A stretch of 64,000 nt of DNA from Delphinus delphis (taxonomy: Eukaryota; Chordata; Mammalia; Artiodactyla; Delphinidae). A program made the position numbers and the translations under genes. Of this stretch, positions 1-12,099 are shown piece by piece. Position 1 is the stretch's first letter. Each line of letters begins with the position of its first letter. Location of the stretch: contig NC_082694.2 of the NCBI RefSeq assembly GCF_949987515.2, positions 58,898,080 through 58,962,079 of the forward strand, written 5' to 3'. The notes under the pieces were generated by a model that saw only the letters and a program-made list of their open reading frames with translations, ran no database searches and was not told the origin of the DNA.

Positions 1-875
1 AATTTTGTTTTAATTTCATATTTGGCTAAAGTAATTTAGGAATCTCCTGGGGCATGGATTGAAGGTGCATTTCTCTACAGAAAATTTGCTTCTCTTTCTG
101 TCAGGTGCCTTTCATTACCACCAACCCAGAAACAGCTTAAATTCATTTCTTGGCTTGAGGTTCCTGGTCCTTGCAAGAAGTGTAAATTTATACTCAACTG
201 AGAATAGGCTGTAATTATGAATTTGAATTTTCAGGGAACCCCCCCCTCATTCTAGTGATTCAAGCAGTTGTTTTTTTATTCAATCATTTTGTCAATCGAC
301 AGACACCCCCTTCCTCCCCTCCGATCACTGAGAGGTGTGGCCTTTCAGGGGCATTGTTGGTTTTATGCAGTGGTCTCAATTCCAGCTTTCACTACATCCA
401 ATAAAAATCAAAATTTAAGTCTCTTGATTCTAAGTTTAAGCTAAGGTCATGGCTTTAGCTCTTGCTTACCACTCTGATTTCCTTCATTAAATGCATTCAA
501 CAGATACTTTTCGAGCGAATGACTGTTTTCTCTTTGTTTTCGCTTCCTGTGGATTTCTTTCCTTGTGTGTCCAGCAGTGCATTTAAAAGAGTACTTGTTC
601 TATCTTATCTGCCATATCTAGGTATTTGTAATGGGAAGGGTTTTCATATCTAGTCTTACATATTTCAAAAAGCAAAACCTCAGGTGATTTTTATACATAC
701 CGGAGTTTGAGCACCTTTGGGTTAGAGATGCTGCTTCTGTCACTTCTGTAGTGGGAAGTGGGAATGTGGTTACATGGTCCCTTATGTTTTCCCAAACTTA
801 AGACCGCTATTAAGTTTTATCCACATTATTAGTTCATTTGACATTTGTGGTCTGCCAATTACCATTTAAAAGTGG

Positions 876-1092
876 TTTTTTTTTTGTTTTTTTTTTTTTT
901 GCGGTATGTGGGCCTCTCACTGTTGTGACCTCTCCTGTTGCGGAGCACAGGCTCCGGACGTGCAGGCTCAGTGGCCATGGCTCACGAGCCCAGCCGCTCC
1001 GCAGCATGTGGGATCTTCCCGGACCGGGGCACGAACCCGTGTCCCCTGCATCGGCAGGCGGACTCTCAACCACTGCGCCACCAGGGAAGCCC
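876..1092 (-). mobile_element. CHR-type tRNA-Glu SINE (short form)
   Basis: Read on the minus strand it starts with the GGGCTTCCCTGGTGGCGCAG head (tRNA A-box region). The B-box-like GGTTCGTGCCCCGG follows, then the GAGCGGCTGGGC tail region and an A-tail seen here as T-runs at 876-900. It is full length. The flanking duplication is short or decayed (AAGTG on both sides). This short form is the one I associate with cetacean and hippo CHR-2 SINEs. Confidence 0.9.
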
Positions 1093-1604
1093 AAGTGCAT
1101 CTTTTTTTAAAGTTAATGTGGTAGTCTCAATCTGTTTTTTTTCTTTTTTGAAATTAGCATCATACAGTCCTAGAAATTTAGATCTTTAATCATCTGCTTT
1201 TAAGAAACAAAGAGCCATTCAAGTTAATTCAAGTAAAGAGAGGCTATTGTGAAGATACATGTGATAGGGAACTGGAAAGCTGTCAGGAGCTCAAGGCAGC
1301 TTTGGAGATATGTTTCTTTCTCATGGTCTCTTATTTTTTTCTGTGCATTTGTTCTGTTCTCTGCTCTTTATTGTCTGTCTGCTCACTGTATCTTTCCTGT
1401 TTCTTCAAATCTTTATTTGCCCAAGGTCCTACTTGCTAAGACAGTGGCACAACTTTATGGCATCATTTACACACTGGGTTATATTGCATGGTGGTTCAAA
1501 CTTCTTAGAGCTGTGATGTCTAATACAGTTGTCACTGGCCACACACTGCTTTTAAAATCAAAATGTGTAGGATCTATATGCTGATAATGTTTTTATAAAA
1601 CATT

Positions 1605-2295
1605 CATGAAAGATATCAGAGAAAACCTAAATAGAGAGTAGTGTTCATGGATTGAAAGATTCTGAATAGTCAAGGTGTCAGCTCTCCACAAATTGATCTA
1701 TAATTACAATCAGAATCTCAGCAGGGTTTTTAAAAATTAAATATAGACAAGGCAATTCTAAAATTTCTGTGAAAAGGCAGAGGACCTAGAATAGCTAAAG
1801 GAACTTCGAAAAAGAAAAATAAAGTTGGAGGAATCACAATATCTCATTTTTAAGACTTACTGTAAAGCTCTAGTAATCAGGATTGTGTGTGGTATGGGTA
1901 GAGAATAGACACAAGATCAATGGATCAATATAGGATCCAGAAATAGACCCACACAAATATGGCCAATTGATTTTAACAAAGATGAAAGGCAATTCAATGG
2001 AAGAAAGATAGTCTTTTCAACAAATAGTATTGGAAGAGTTGGACATATACGTGCAAAAAAGAAAAAAAGGAAGGAACATTGACCTAAACTTCACAAAACA
2101 AAATTAACTTAAACAGAAATTAACTCAAAATATATCATAAATCTAAATGTAAAACTTCTTCTTTTAGAAGAAAGCATAGGAAAAAATCTTTATGACTTGA
2201 GGTTAAGTAAGGTCTTGGACATGATACCAAAAGCATAATTCATAAAAGAAAACAGTTGATAAATTGGACTTCATCAAAGGTAAAAACTTTTGCTC
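1605..2295 (+). mobile_element. Old L1 fragment (ORF2), first part
   Basis: The sequence follows the L1 ORF2 C-terminal half, with the recognisable 'gagagtagtgttcatggattg', 'agaatctcagcag' and 'ctagtaatcaggattgtg' stretches. It has many frameshifts and stops, so it is an old copy. It continues at 2695 after an interrupting LTR-like repeat. Confidence 0.75.
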
Positions 2296-2297
2296 AG

Positions 2298-2690
2298 TGT
2301 GTTAGTTTGCTAGGTCTGCCATAGCAAAATACCACAGACTGGGTGGCGTAAACAATCGAAATTTTATTTTCTCACAGTTCTGGAGACTGGAAGCCCAAGA
2401 TTAAGGTGTTGTTAGGGTTGGTGTCTCTTGAGGCCTCTGCTTGGGTTGTAGGTGGCTGCCTTCTTGCTGTGTTCTCACATGGCCTTTTCTCTGTGCACAC
2501 ACAACTCTGGTCCCTTCCTCTTATAAGAACACTGGTCCTATTGGATTAGAGCCCATCCGTATGGCTTCATTTAACCTTAATTACCTCTTTAAAGGCCGTG
2601 TCTCCAAATACAGTTACATTCTAAGGTACTGGGGCTTAGGACTTCAACGTCCGGATTTGGGGGGCACACAATTCAGTCCATAATGCTCTG
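2298..2690 (+). mobile_element. LTR-like interspersed repeat inserted in L1
   Basis: It begins TGTTAGTTTGCTAGG and contains the widespread mammalian 'ctgccatagcaaaatacca', 'ctcacagttctggag' and 'cacaattcagtcc' blocks. It splits the L1: GCTCA precedes it and GCTCT follows it, which fits a 5-bp target duplication typical of endogenous-retrovirus LTRs. I take it as an ERVL/MLT2-like LTR relic, but the family name is from memory. Confidence 0.55.
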
Positions 2691-2694
2691 TAAA

Positions 2695-3830
2695 AGGCAC
2701 TGTTAAGAGAATGAAAAGACAAGATATAGACTGGGAAAAAATATTTGCAAATCATATGCCTGAAAAAGAACTTGTATCTAGAATATATAAAGAACTCTCA
2801 AAACTCAACAATAAGAAACATCCCAATTAAAACATGGACAAAAGATAGAAGACACTTCACCAAAGGATGGCAAATAAGCACATGAATAGATGTTCAATGT
2901 CATTAGCCATTAGGGAAATGCAGACTAAAATCACCATGAGATACCATCACCTACCTGTTAGAAATGGCTAAGAAGTACAGTTCCAACTTCTAGCAAGGAA
3001 GTTCTGGAAGAACTGGAGCTCTCATACATTGCTGCTGGAAATGAACAATGGTACAGCCACTCTAGAAAGAACTTGACTGTTTCTTTAAAGATTATACATA
3101 TACCCACTATATGGCCCAGTCTCTCTCCAAGGTCTTTTTATAATCTGTACACAGATGTTTATAGCAGCTCAATTCACATTTACCTAAAACTGAGAACAGC
3201 CAATATGTCCTTCCAATGGTAGTGAATAAACTGTGGTATATCCATACAGTGGAATACTGCTTAACAATAAAAAGGAATAAATTAATGATACATACAGCAA
3301 CTTGGTGAAAGAAAATAGTCTCAAAAAGTTATATGATGATTTAATTTACATGAAATTCTTGAAAAGACAAAACTGTAGTGGCAAAGAACAAATCAGTAGT
3401 TGCCAGAGGTTGGACTGAAGGGAGAATGTAACTTTCAAGGGAGGTTTTGCAGTGCTGGAACTTTTCTGTTTCCAGATGGTTGTTAACTCATTTTATGCAA
3501 ATCTATGCATGTGTTAAAACTACTAGAACTATATTTTTAAGAGTTGATTGTTTTCCAGTTAAAGCTAAACGAGTCTTGGGGATGTAATGTACAGCATGGT
3601 GACTATAGTTAACAATACTGTATTATATATATGAAAGATGCTAAGAGAATAGATCCTAAAAGTTCTCATCACAAGAAAAAATTTGTAGCTATGTGTGGTG
3701 ATGAATGTTAACTAAACTTACTGTGGTAATCATTTAGTAATATACACATATATCAAATCATGTTGTACACCTAAAACTAATACAATGTTATATGTCAATT
3801 ATATCTCAAATTTTTAAATATTTAAATATC
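2695..3830 (+). mobile_element. Old L1 fragment (ORF2 end and 3' UTR)
   Basis: This continues the L1 interrupted at 2298 and follows the ORF2 C-terminus ('gggaaaaaatatttgcaaatcatatg', 'ggaatactgcttaacaataa'). An old L1 3'-UTR-like stretch with 'gtacagcatggtgactatagtt' follows near 3580. The reading frames are broken. Confidence 0.7.
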
Positions 3831-3877
3831 TCAAAAAAATTTAAAGCCTTTCCAATTTAAATGTTGCGTACACAAAT

Positions 3878-4012
3878 AATTAAATACAGCTCAGTTCTTC
3901 AGTTGTATTAACCACATTTCAGTTGATCAGTAGCTCCATGTGGCGTGGGACTACAGTAGTGGACAGCGCAGGTATAGAACATTTCCATTAATGCAGAAGG
4001 TTCTACTGGATA
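3878..4012 (-). mobile_element. DNA-transposon relic
   Basis: On the minus strand it reads 'cactatccagtagaacctt...gctgtccactac...gccacatggagctac', a common ancient mammalian MITE sequence of the Charlie or MER type. Terminal repeats are not intact and the family is uncertain. Confidence 0.45.
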
Positions 4013-4026
4013 GTGCTGCTTTAGAG

Positions 4027-4222
4027 TGGGGGTCAGCCAGTTTTCTCTGTAAAGGGCCAGATAGTAAATACTTCAGGTTTTGTGGGCCACATGGTCTCTA
4101 TCTCAGCTGCTCAACTCTACTGTTGTATTGTGAAAGCAGCCATAGACAATACTTAACCAGATGAACATGGCTGTGTTTCGGTAAAGCTTCATTTACAAAA
4201 ACAGGCATGTTTGCTGACCCCT
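4027..4222 (+). mobile_element. hAT-Charlie-type MITE
   Basis: It has imperfect terminal inverted repeats: GGGGTCAGCCAG at the left, and TTGCTGACCCCT at the right. The core includes 'ctgtaaagggccagatagtaaata' and 'acaaaaacaggcatg'. Related copies lie at 10855-11055 and 49670-50015. It is non-coding and non-autonomous. Confidence 0.65.
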
Positions 4223-4589
4223 ATTTTCGAGAATCTGATTGGCCTATTTCCTTTTTCATGTCAGCTCACGGTTTATTGGTAGAGTGACCTTATAATTTAC
4301 CATCCAAGTTAAATAAAATTTTAATTATAAATTTGAGAGTGAAAGTGGGCATTGTTAGTAATTCTGCTAGGACAGCTGGCATAACCTGCAAATGTCCTGG
4401 GCAAACCAGGAATGTACATCACCCTGGCTATCAGTCTTCCTATGAAGTGGTTGCCTTTGTAGTAGGCTCATACCTAGTCCAAGAAACTGTGGAAAAGCAA
4501 ACAAAACTATTCCTTCAGCAGGGGCTGTGGGTTAGCCATTTTTCTCTGAAATGAGTATTTATATGGGAGGCACCCTGAGGTTTGGCCCG

Positions 4590-4790
4590 CCCAGTACACT
4601 CAAAATAGCCTGTTTTCTGTCCCTGTGCCTTTGTTCATGCTTTTTTTTCTATGCCCTCTTTCCCATCCCTCTTCTGTGTTTGTTGTAATCCAGCCCATCT
4701 CTCAAACCTCTGCTTAGGTGGTATCTCCTTCATAAAGCCATCCCTGTAAACAGCCCTTGCAGACTTAAAAGTCGGTACTTATATTTTATA
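4590..4790 (+). mobile_element. L2 LINE fragment
   Basis: The stretch 'ctcaaacctctgcttaggtggtatctcc...aagccatccctg' matches the L2 3' region as I remember it. It is old and diverged. Confidence 0.45.
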
Positions 4791-4804
4791 AAATTCACAT
4801 GGCA

Positions 4805-4985
4805 CAGTGCCTTAGACCAGGTGCCCAGGCCTGGCTGAGCACCAGAAGCAGCACTTCAGTAGCTTTAAATACAGATTCCTGTGTCTCATCCTAAATCTGT
4901 TGATTCAGAAATCAGTGGCAGTGTTTTTATTGTTTTGTTTTTAAACTCCTCATATGATTCTTGTGTAACCAGCCAGCTGGTTCAG
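4805..4985 (+). mobile_element. MER20-like hAT relic
   Basis: It contains 'tgagcaccagaagcagca', 'agattcctgtgtctcatcc' and 'gttgattcagaaatcagtgg', in the order found in MER20. It is diverged and the ends are unclear. Confidence 0.4.
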
Positions 4986-5654
4986 TATTTGGAATCTGTT
5001 AATTTAGAGTTAAATTATTTGATGTAAACATTGACTTTCAGAATTAGAAGGAACCTTCTTAGAAGTAGTCTTTTTTCACTTTCTTGTTTTTAAATTGGGG
5101 GGAGAAGACACAAGGAGATTACTTGCTCAGATCCCGTTGCGTGTTACTGGCAGAGCCAGCACTAAACTTTGCATTTTTTCACTCCCGTTTCAGAACCTTT
5201 CTTCATATTCTCGTTGGACAGCCCCTTCTGAATAGTAAGCTTTGGGTACCAGAAGGTGCTTGTATATCGTAGATGAGCAGATTTGTTATTGATAGTTATT
5301 TAACTCACTTTATATAACACATAGCACTTTTTTTTTTTTTTTTTTGCTGCTTAATGATCCATTCTTGATTATGTTGTTTACTCCCATTCCCACACTCAAG
5401 GAATACTTTTCTGATAATTGGAGATAACTCAGCAGTTTGCATGAAATCATCTTAGAAAAACCTTTTACCAAATTAATGCTAATATGAATGGCTTCTAAAA
5501 GTCTGACTGAATCAAACTGAATTTTGGGACAGCTTTGAAATGTAATAGTTTCCAAGAGCTCCTCTAAAACTGAGATCAGCTCTAGATCCGCAGGGTTTTT
5601 CTCACCAGGTCTAACCTTTCCCATTTGAGAAAGGTTACTGAGGATCTGTGGGAG

Positions 5655-5681
5655 TGTGTGTGTGTGTGGGGGGGGGGGGTG
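5655..5681 (+). repeat. (GT)n followed by a G-run
   Basis: A short GT dinucleotide run passes directly into about eleven G. It is simple sequence. Confidence 0.8.
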
Positions 5682-5995
5682 CCTAAACTTGAATGGGGAT
5701 CAGGAAAATTCTTGTGGGAAGTGATAATAACCTAAGTTGAGCTTTAAAAGACGTCTAGAAGTTAGGCCAGGGGAGGGAGTTAGGGAGAGCGTTTGTCTAG
5801 GCATTAAGTGCCAAAGGGCAAAAAGTGTGGATAGCATTGGAGATGGCCAGTTGTTTAGTTTGGTTAGAGCATAAAGTGCAAATTAAGGAATGACTGGAAA
5901 TATAGACAGGAGCCAGGTAGTGAATGGTTTTACAGTAAAATGTTGTATTTCGCAATTGGCTATCCACATGCAAAGGAGTGAAATTTGAGCCCTGC

Positions 5996-7171
5996 CTGAC
6001 ACCATATAAAAAGTCACTCAAAATGGATCAGAGACCTAAATGGAAGACCTAAACTATAAAACTCTTAGAAAAAAACATAGGAAAAAAAATCTTTGTGACC
6101 TTGGGTTCCAGGCAGTGGTTTTTCAGCTATAATACTCAAAGCACAAGTAACTAAAAATAGGTAAGTTGGACTTCATCAAAATTTAAAAGTTTTGTGCTTC
6201 AAAGAACACCATCAAGAAAACAAAGACAACTCAGAGTGGGATTAAATATTTACAAGTCATGTAATCAATAAGAGGCATATCAAGATTTATAAAGAACTCT
6301 TACAAGTCAACAATAAAATTGACAATTAAAAATGAGCAAAGAATTGGATACACATTTTTCCAAAGAAATTCAAATGACTAACCAGCATATGAAAAGATGC
6401 TCAAGATTGTTAGCCATTAGTGAGTTTTAAGTCAAACCACAGAGAGACAGTACTTCACATTCACTAAGAAAACAAAAGTTAAAAAGCCAGGTAATAATAA
6501 ATATTGGCATGGATGTAGAGAAATTGGAATCCTCATACATTGCTGGCGATAATATAAAATGGTGCAGCCACTTTGGAAGAAAGTTTGACAGTTCTTCAAA
6601 AAGCTAATCATACAGTTACCGTGTGATTCAGCAATTCCACTATTAGATCTGTATCCAACAGAATCGAAAACGTAGGTCCACACAGTGTTCATAAAAGCAT
6701 TGTTCATAATAGCCCCAAATGGAAACAACCCAAATATCCTTCAACTGATAAAAGGATAAACAAATGTGGAATTGCCATGCAATGAAATATTGTTCAGCAA
6801 CAAAAGGAATAAAGTACTGATATGTGCCGCAACATGGATGAACCTGAAAACCTTATGCTCAGTTAAAGAAGCTAGTCACAAGGGACCACATTTTGTATGA
6901 TCCTATTTATGTGAAATATCCAGAACAGTCAAATCAATAGAGACAGGAAGTAGACCAGTACTAGTTGTCAGGGTCTGGGAGGGGGAGGAGTAGGGGAGCG
7001 ACTGCTAATGGGTCTGGGGGTTTCTTTCTGGAGCAATGAAAATGTTTCAGATTTAGAGAGGAATAATGGTTACATAATTATGTGAATATACTAGAAACTG
7101 CTGCATTGTACACATTAAAAGGGTGAACTTTATGATATGTGAATTATATCCCAATAAAGCTGTTATAAAAA
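5996..7171 (+). mobile_element. Old L1, 3' part
   Basis: It follows the L1 ORF2 C-terminus ('aaaatggatcagagacctaaatg', 'gtgcagccactttggaag', 'tatttatgtgaaatat') and an old 3' UTR that ends 'caataaagctgttataaaa'. There are many stops and indels. It is 5'-truncated. Confidence 0.8.
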
Positions 7172-8437
7172 GTGCTGTATTTAGTAAGTAATTTAAATTC
7201 TCTGATAGGGAATTTGAATTTGTGTCTTTAAAGCAACGGTGTGTACTCCTGAAGAGTTTTAAACTCAAGAACAACGTGATCTGAACATCACTTTCAGAGC
7301 ATGTGAGAATGGTGGTCAAATCAATGATGTGGCAGAAGAGTGGGTCTAGAAGCTGAGAAATACGTATCCTCAGTTTTCTGCCCTGGGCAGATCTGTAAAT
7401 TTTATGTTACTGATACTGATTTAGAAATTTTTAACTTTATACGTGGTAATATGTTATAATATTTACTTTGCTCTCATTTTTTTCCTAATCAGTTTCTCTA
7501 GGTGATTGAAAAAAGAATAGTAGGTACAGAGTATTAGAGTTAATATTAATTTTTAAATTTACCTGTGTGTAACCTTGGCTGCTGTGAGTTTAGAGACAGC
7601 AAAATATGACTTATTTTAGCCAGAGGACCAAGATTCTTGATGAACCATAATGCTTTAAACATCTTCCATTAATAAATGTAAGGATTTTGATGGGGAAAAA
7701 GCTCAGAAATTCAGGTTTACCGAGGGTTTTTTGTTATTCTTCTTCCCTTTTTGTGATTTATCTTGTCTGTCAAGTAAGTTACATATTGGAGAATTCCAAT
7801 ATTTTAAAACTTTTTATCCTTTAGAAAATTCTAGACTGATTTAAATTTTGAAAAATTGTATTCATAAGTCAAGCCTATAGTAAATAATGGACTTTAGTAA
7901 ACTAGTTATCACTCGTTTACTGTCATAGTTTTTCTGTTAAATATGTGTTGGTGTAACCATTAATAAATCTATTTTTAGAAGAGTACATTGTGTACTGCAG
8001 CCATTTTGGACACTTTGTGTAACTTGCGTTGTCAGTAGAGATCGTGCCCTCTTGTGGTAAGCTGGGAACAGAATTTCAGCTGTAAAAGTAATCACCCTAG
8101 CTTTCTTTGAGTTCATATTTTTTGCTAGTGCATACTCTGAGTTTATTTTCAATAAACAGAAAACAAAACTATAGCAAAATTTTTAAATGGAGAATTGAGA
8201 ATTGGAGAGAGTAGTATGTTTTGTCTTATTTTATTTGGAGAATTGCTAAAAAAAGATGTGGGTTAACGGACAGAGTATCAAGGAGGAGCCTAACAGGGAA
8301 AAGATTTCTCAGTGTGGAAAGGCAACGCGTTCTGAGAGTGTTTGAGAAGGTTTATGACTAACGTTGATGTGATACCCTGAATATTTTACAGGTACACTGT
8401 GCCCCATCCTCCTTAGAAAATGCGCCCAGAATGTCTA

Positions 8438-8441
<4 letters not shown>

Positions 8442-8483
<42 letters not shown>
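8442..8483 (+). repeat. (GT)21 microsatellite
   Basis: An uninterrupted GT repeat of about 42 bp in otherwise unique intron 1 sequence. Confidence 0.95.
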
Positions 8484-8486
<3 letters not shown>

Positions 8487-9396
8487 CCTTCTCATCCTAG
8501 GGAAGGGAATAAATATGTGGCACTATTTGAACTGTCTCATATAATGGAAATTAAGTTTAGTTTGAAATAAATGTTGAAATCTGTTTTGAACTGCCTGTAA
8601 TAAGTTGGCATCCTAAGTGTTTATTAGTCATGGGGATTTTTTTTCCAAAAGGAATGAATTTTCCCTGAAAATTTTATTTTAATGTTTTCTTAATTTATAT
8701 TTTTTAATACCTTTGTTCTTCTTTGAGTTTAAAGGTTAAATTTTATATTTCAGCAGTGACTGTGTCCCATATATATCTTCTTAGAAACTGATTTTTTTTG
8801 TTTTTTAATGCCCCAGTATTCATAGAAGGATTCCGATGTTAATGCTGTTATCATCCCTTGTGGGTGATTCACTGATCTTTACCAATCCATTAATAAGAAG
8901 TGTTACAACTAAGTATTATTCTCATCACATGAATGAATTCTTCTGTGATCAGGGAATTGCATATATTGATCTTCATTGGTTGATATGAAAATCAGTTTAT
9001 TAAGTTTCAGTTCATAGTTTAAAATATTATTTTGAAAATTCTGATTCAGTTATAGAACATTTTAAATTGACAAAAATAACTGCCATTTTTGTACAAATTG
9101 AAAAGACAATTTCTGCTTATTTATACCTAATTACAGCTGTAAACACCGGCAATCTAACATTATGGATTGATTTTTTTTAATATTTATATTTTTAATATGT
9201 GGCTTGTAAAGATATATTTGGTTTGTATTAACTGCACTTATTTCATTGTACTATCAGGTGTGTTTAAACAGATGCAGGGAGGTTGTTTTTACAGTTAAAA
9301 AATGGTGCTTGCTTTTCATATTATGAAGTTTTTTAATTTACAAGTTTAAAGCTAGTTAATTCAAGATTTTAACAAACCTTTGAATGAATGGCAGTA

Positions 9397-9603
9397 GAAT
9401 GTAATGCTTAGAAAAGCTCAGACTCTAGCGTTAGACTGCCTGGGTTAGAATCCCAGCACCGTCACTGACTAGGTAGATGGCCTTGGCAAGTTCTTTAACT
9501 TCTTGGTGCTTCAGATTCCTCATCTGCAACAGGGGAATAGTATTAGTACCTACCTCATAAGATTGTTGTAAGGATTAAACGAATTAATATAAAAACACTT
9601 AGA
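9397..9603 (+). mobile_element. MIR SINE, left part
   Basis: It shows the MIR landmarks 'agactgcctgggttagaatcc', 'cctcatctgcaacaggg' and 'cctacctcataagattgttgtaagg'. It is split by the younger CHR SINE at 9604 and resumes at 9818 with 'atagtgcctgatgtatgtat'. Confidence 0.85.
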
Positions 9604-9805
9604 GGGCTTCCCTGGTGGCGCAGTGGTTGAGAGTCCGCCTGCCGATGCAGGGGACACGGGTTCGTGCCCCGGTCCGGGAAGATCCCACATGCCACGGAGC
9701 GGCTGGGCCCGTAAGCCATGGCCGTTGAGCCTGCGCGTCCGGAGCCTGTGCTCCGCAATGGGAGAGGCCACAGCAGTGAGAGGCCTGCGTACCGCAAAAA
9801 AACCC
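9604..9805 (+). mobile_element. CHR-type SINE nested in a MIR
   Basis: This is a full-length short-form CHR SINE. It starts GGGCTTCCCTGGTGGCGCAG, has the GGTTCGTGCCCCGG B-box region and ends in an A-rich tail. A perfect 12-bp target duplication, AAAACACTTAGA, lies at 9592-9603 and 9806-9817. The duplication is part of the MIR, so the SINE is younger. Confidence 0.95.
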
Positions 9806-9900
9806 AAAACACTTAGAATAGTGCCTGATGTATGTATACTAAGGTCTGTGCTTCTGTTAACAATATTATTATCACCATTATTAAATTTATACATAGATTA
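9806..9900 (+). mobile_element. MIR SINE, right part
   Basis: This continues the MIR from 9603, repeating the 12-bp target duplication and then following the MIR 3' end up to 'attattatcaccattatt'. Confidence 0.75.
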
Positions 9901-10073
9901 ATGTTGAAATTCATTTTGAAGAATGTACTGTTTGTTTTGTAAATATAAATCACTTTCGCAATTCTTGCTTTAAAAGACTTTTCTGAATAATTGAAAATAA
10001 ATAAAAGCTAAAATTACATTTTATGAAGTTTTTATGAAAGCTTTTTTCACAATTATCTTTTCTTTTCTTTTAG

Positions 10074-10131
10074 GCACGAAATGTTAACACCGGTGAATTG
10101 GCAGCAATTAAAGTAATAAAACTGGAACCAG
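10074..10131 (+). CDS. MAP4K3: MAP4K3 exon (probably coding exon 2)
   Basis: This exon encodes the third strand of the kinase N-lobe of MAP4K3, a serine/threonine kinase that acts upstream of JNK and in amino-acid/mTORC1 and T-cell signalling. The 58 bp translate as ARNVNTGELAAIKVIKLEP plus one base of Gly, residues about 33-52 by human numbering. The lysine of AAIK corresponds to the ATP-anchoring Lys45. The acceptor is a long pyrimidine tract ending in TTTTAG, and the donor is CAG|GTAAAT. It enters in phase 0 and leaves with one base over, matching the exon at 40028. MAP4K3 is preferred over MAP4K5, which from memory reads NVHTG and AAVKIIK here. Confidence 0.95.
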
Positions 10132-10439
10132 GTAAATTCATTGAAATTTGGTGTTTCTTATTGCTCTCAACCACTGGATAGCTTTCAGGCTTGTTTTAAT
10201 GATGTTTGGTCAACCTTCTCTTGTTCCCAACATCTGGCAAATAGGACTAGTGTCTACTCTTTCCTTCACCTCTTTGAGACCTGTAGACTTGTTGCCCAGT
10301 TCTTCCCTGAAAAATAGCTAATAATCGCGGGAGGGAGGGGAGCTCCTGAGGAGACTTTGTTCCTTCTGGACGCAGTTGAGCTCCCTTGTCACACGTTGTT
10401 AGTGGTGTATTTCCAGGTTAACACTGTCCAGTGATGAGG

Positions 10440-10610
10440 GGCAGTGTGACGCAGTGGAAGGAATGGGACTGAAATTTGCTGGTTGTAGTCCAGCTCTTCG
10501 TGTCCCACTGTCTTGCTCTGTGAACTTGAGCAGGTAACTTAAGCTCTGAGTCTCGGTTTCCTCAATAAACCTAGATCTCATATTTCACAGGTCGTTAAGG
10601 TTGTAATAGC
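10440..10610 (+). mobile_element. MIR-like SINE relic
   Basis: It shows the MIR order 'gtgacgcagtggaagg', 'ctctgtgaacttgagcaggtaac' and 'gtctcggtttcctcaataaa'. It is strongly diverged. Confidence 0.5.
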
Positions 10611-10854
10611 TACCTTCCACCTTTAGTAGCTTGTCAAGCCTCTAGGACTGCTCCATATTTTTCATCTGCTTCAACTGTATTCTATCCCTGAATTCCCCCT
10701 GCTACCTGCAAACATACCCTTCCCTCTTTTTCTCCCTCCCACCATAAGTAAGTAAGTGTACTAGTGTCTAGACTGAGTTCCACGGCGATGATAGTGCCTT
10801 TCTGAGGGTGCCTTTCAGTATGGGCACAAATACATCCAGTAATTTTTTTTTTTT

Positions 10855-11055
10855 TAAGTGTAGGCAACTTTTTCTATGAAAGTCGAGATAGTAAAATATT
10901 TTAGGCTTTTTGGACCACAGGTAGTCTCTGTATACAGTTCTCTCTCTCTTCCTCCCTCTCTCTTTTCATCCTCCTAAAATATAAAAACCATTCTTTGCTG
11001 AAAAACCATTCTTAGCAAACCAGGCCACCTGCGCTTGTAGTTTGCCCACCCCTGA
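10855..11055 (+). mobile_element. hAT-Charlie-type MITE relic
   Basis: It resembles the element at 4027. It starts 'taggcaactttttctatgaaag', has 'gatagtaaaatattttaggc' in the core, and ends 'gtagtttgcccacccctg'. A CT-rich stretch replaces part of the core. Confidence 0.55.
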
Positions 11056-11404
11056 TTTAGATCATCAGTAGACTTTTTAGAAGTGCTATTAAGATGAAGT
11101 TTGAAGGATGTGTTGACTGACTGTGATCAAACCACACTCAAATATAATGAATTAAAAAAATACTTTTTAAGTTACAGGTATTTACAGATTTTTTTATATT
11201 CTAATTATATTCTAGCATCACATGACAAAGCTTTTTCTGTTCTCTGAATCTCCTGTTGTTTAGCGGAAATTTGAAATTGACAAAATCTGAGGTTAAGAAA
11301 TTAAAGGTTTGACATTTGAAGCAGGGCCTCCATTTTTAATCATTAAGAAGTGGCTATGTTATTGATGAAGTAGTCTCTAACTGGTAGCAGTATGTACATA
11401 CATC

Positions 11405-11625
11405 ATTCCTTCAAATCAGTTTAGTGCCTCCTCTTTCAGGAAGCCTTCCTCCCCTGACCCCTGCCCTGACTAAGATGACTCCTGCAGGAATAGCTCTGGA
11501 ATACCACTTACCACAGCTGTGCTTCCAGAGTCGTCTTTCTTTGTTCCTAAGTTTTAATTGAATTTGTGTCCACAGCACTCAGCTTAGCGTCGGTGCATAG
11601 TACACATTCAGGACATCTTAAAATT
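11405..11625 (+). mobile_element. L2 LINE fragment
   Basis: 'aggaagccttcctcccctgaccc' and 'catagtacacattcaggaca' follow the L2 3' end. It is diverged. Confidence 0.5.
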
Positions 11626-11904
11626 TCCTTTAAAAAATTAGGAACTTAAAATCTTATTGTTCATCAAGTCATTTGTTTACTGATTAGTGAATTTTTTGTG
11701 TTATGTTCATCTTGAACACTGCCTTGTATATATAGATCATTGTAATAAAATAAAACACAATTAAATAAAAAGAAAAAAGCTTATTCCTATTCTGCCACTC
11801 AGAGATAACAAGAGTTACTACCATATATGTTATTAGTTATACACTTAAATTTAGTTTATATTGGATTCCCTACTTGTGTGTTCATAGAAGTCACCTGAAT
11901 TTTT

Positions 11905-12016
11905 TTTTTGGCTGCGTGTGTGGCTTGCAGGATCTTAGTTCCCTGACCAGGGATTGAACCCCGGCCCCCTGCAGTGGAACCCGGAGTCCTAACCATTGGA
12001 CCGCCAAGGAATTCCC
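11905..12016 (-). mobile_element. CHR-type SINE (compact form)
   Basis: On the minus strand it reads 'gggaattccttggcggtcca' then 'ccactgcagggggccggggttc' and ends in an A-tail (T-run at 11901-11909). A near-perfect duplication CCTGAATTTTT flanks it at 11894-11904 and 12017-12027. It lacks the long right-hand part of the other CHR copies. Confidence 0.85.
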
Positions 12017-12099
12017 CCTGAATTTTTCCGTTTAATTTCTTTATTTTAATTTGTTTATATCCTGTGAGAAATGTTTAACTTGTTGGTGAGCTTGAAGTA

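Larger units (their letters stand above)
1..10073 (+). other. MAP4K3: MAP4K3 intron 1, 3' part
   Basis: This is inferred to be intron because the first exon found, at 10074, begins in the middle of the kinase N-lobe. I searched both strands for the missing first exon (start codon and glycine loop) and for a CpG-rich promoter and saw neither. Sequence outside the listed repeats (1-875, 1093-1604, 4230-4590, 5030-5995, 7172-9396) is AT-rich with no recognisable content except simple repeats. Confidence 0.8.

Noticed and set aside
9604..9680. tRNA-Glu-like A and B boxes in this and the other SINEs as tRNA genes
   Set aside because: No cloverleaf or CCA-proximal stem is kept and each has a SINE body, A-tail and target duplication.
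1..10073. Possible first exon and promoter of MAP4K3
   Set aside because: No glycine-loop coding sequence, start codon context or CpG-rich island is visible; the CpG-rich patches are SINEs.
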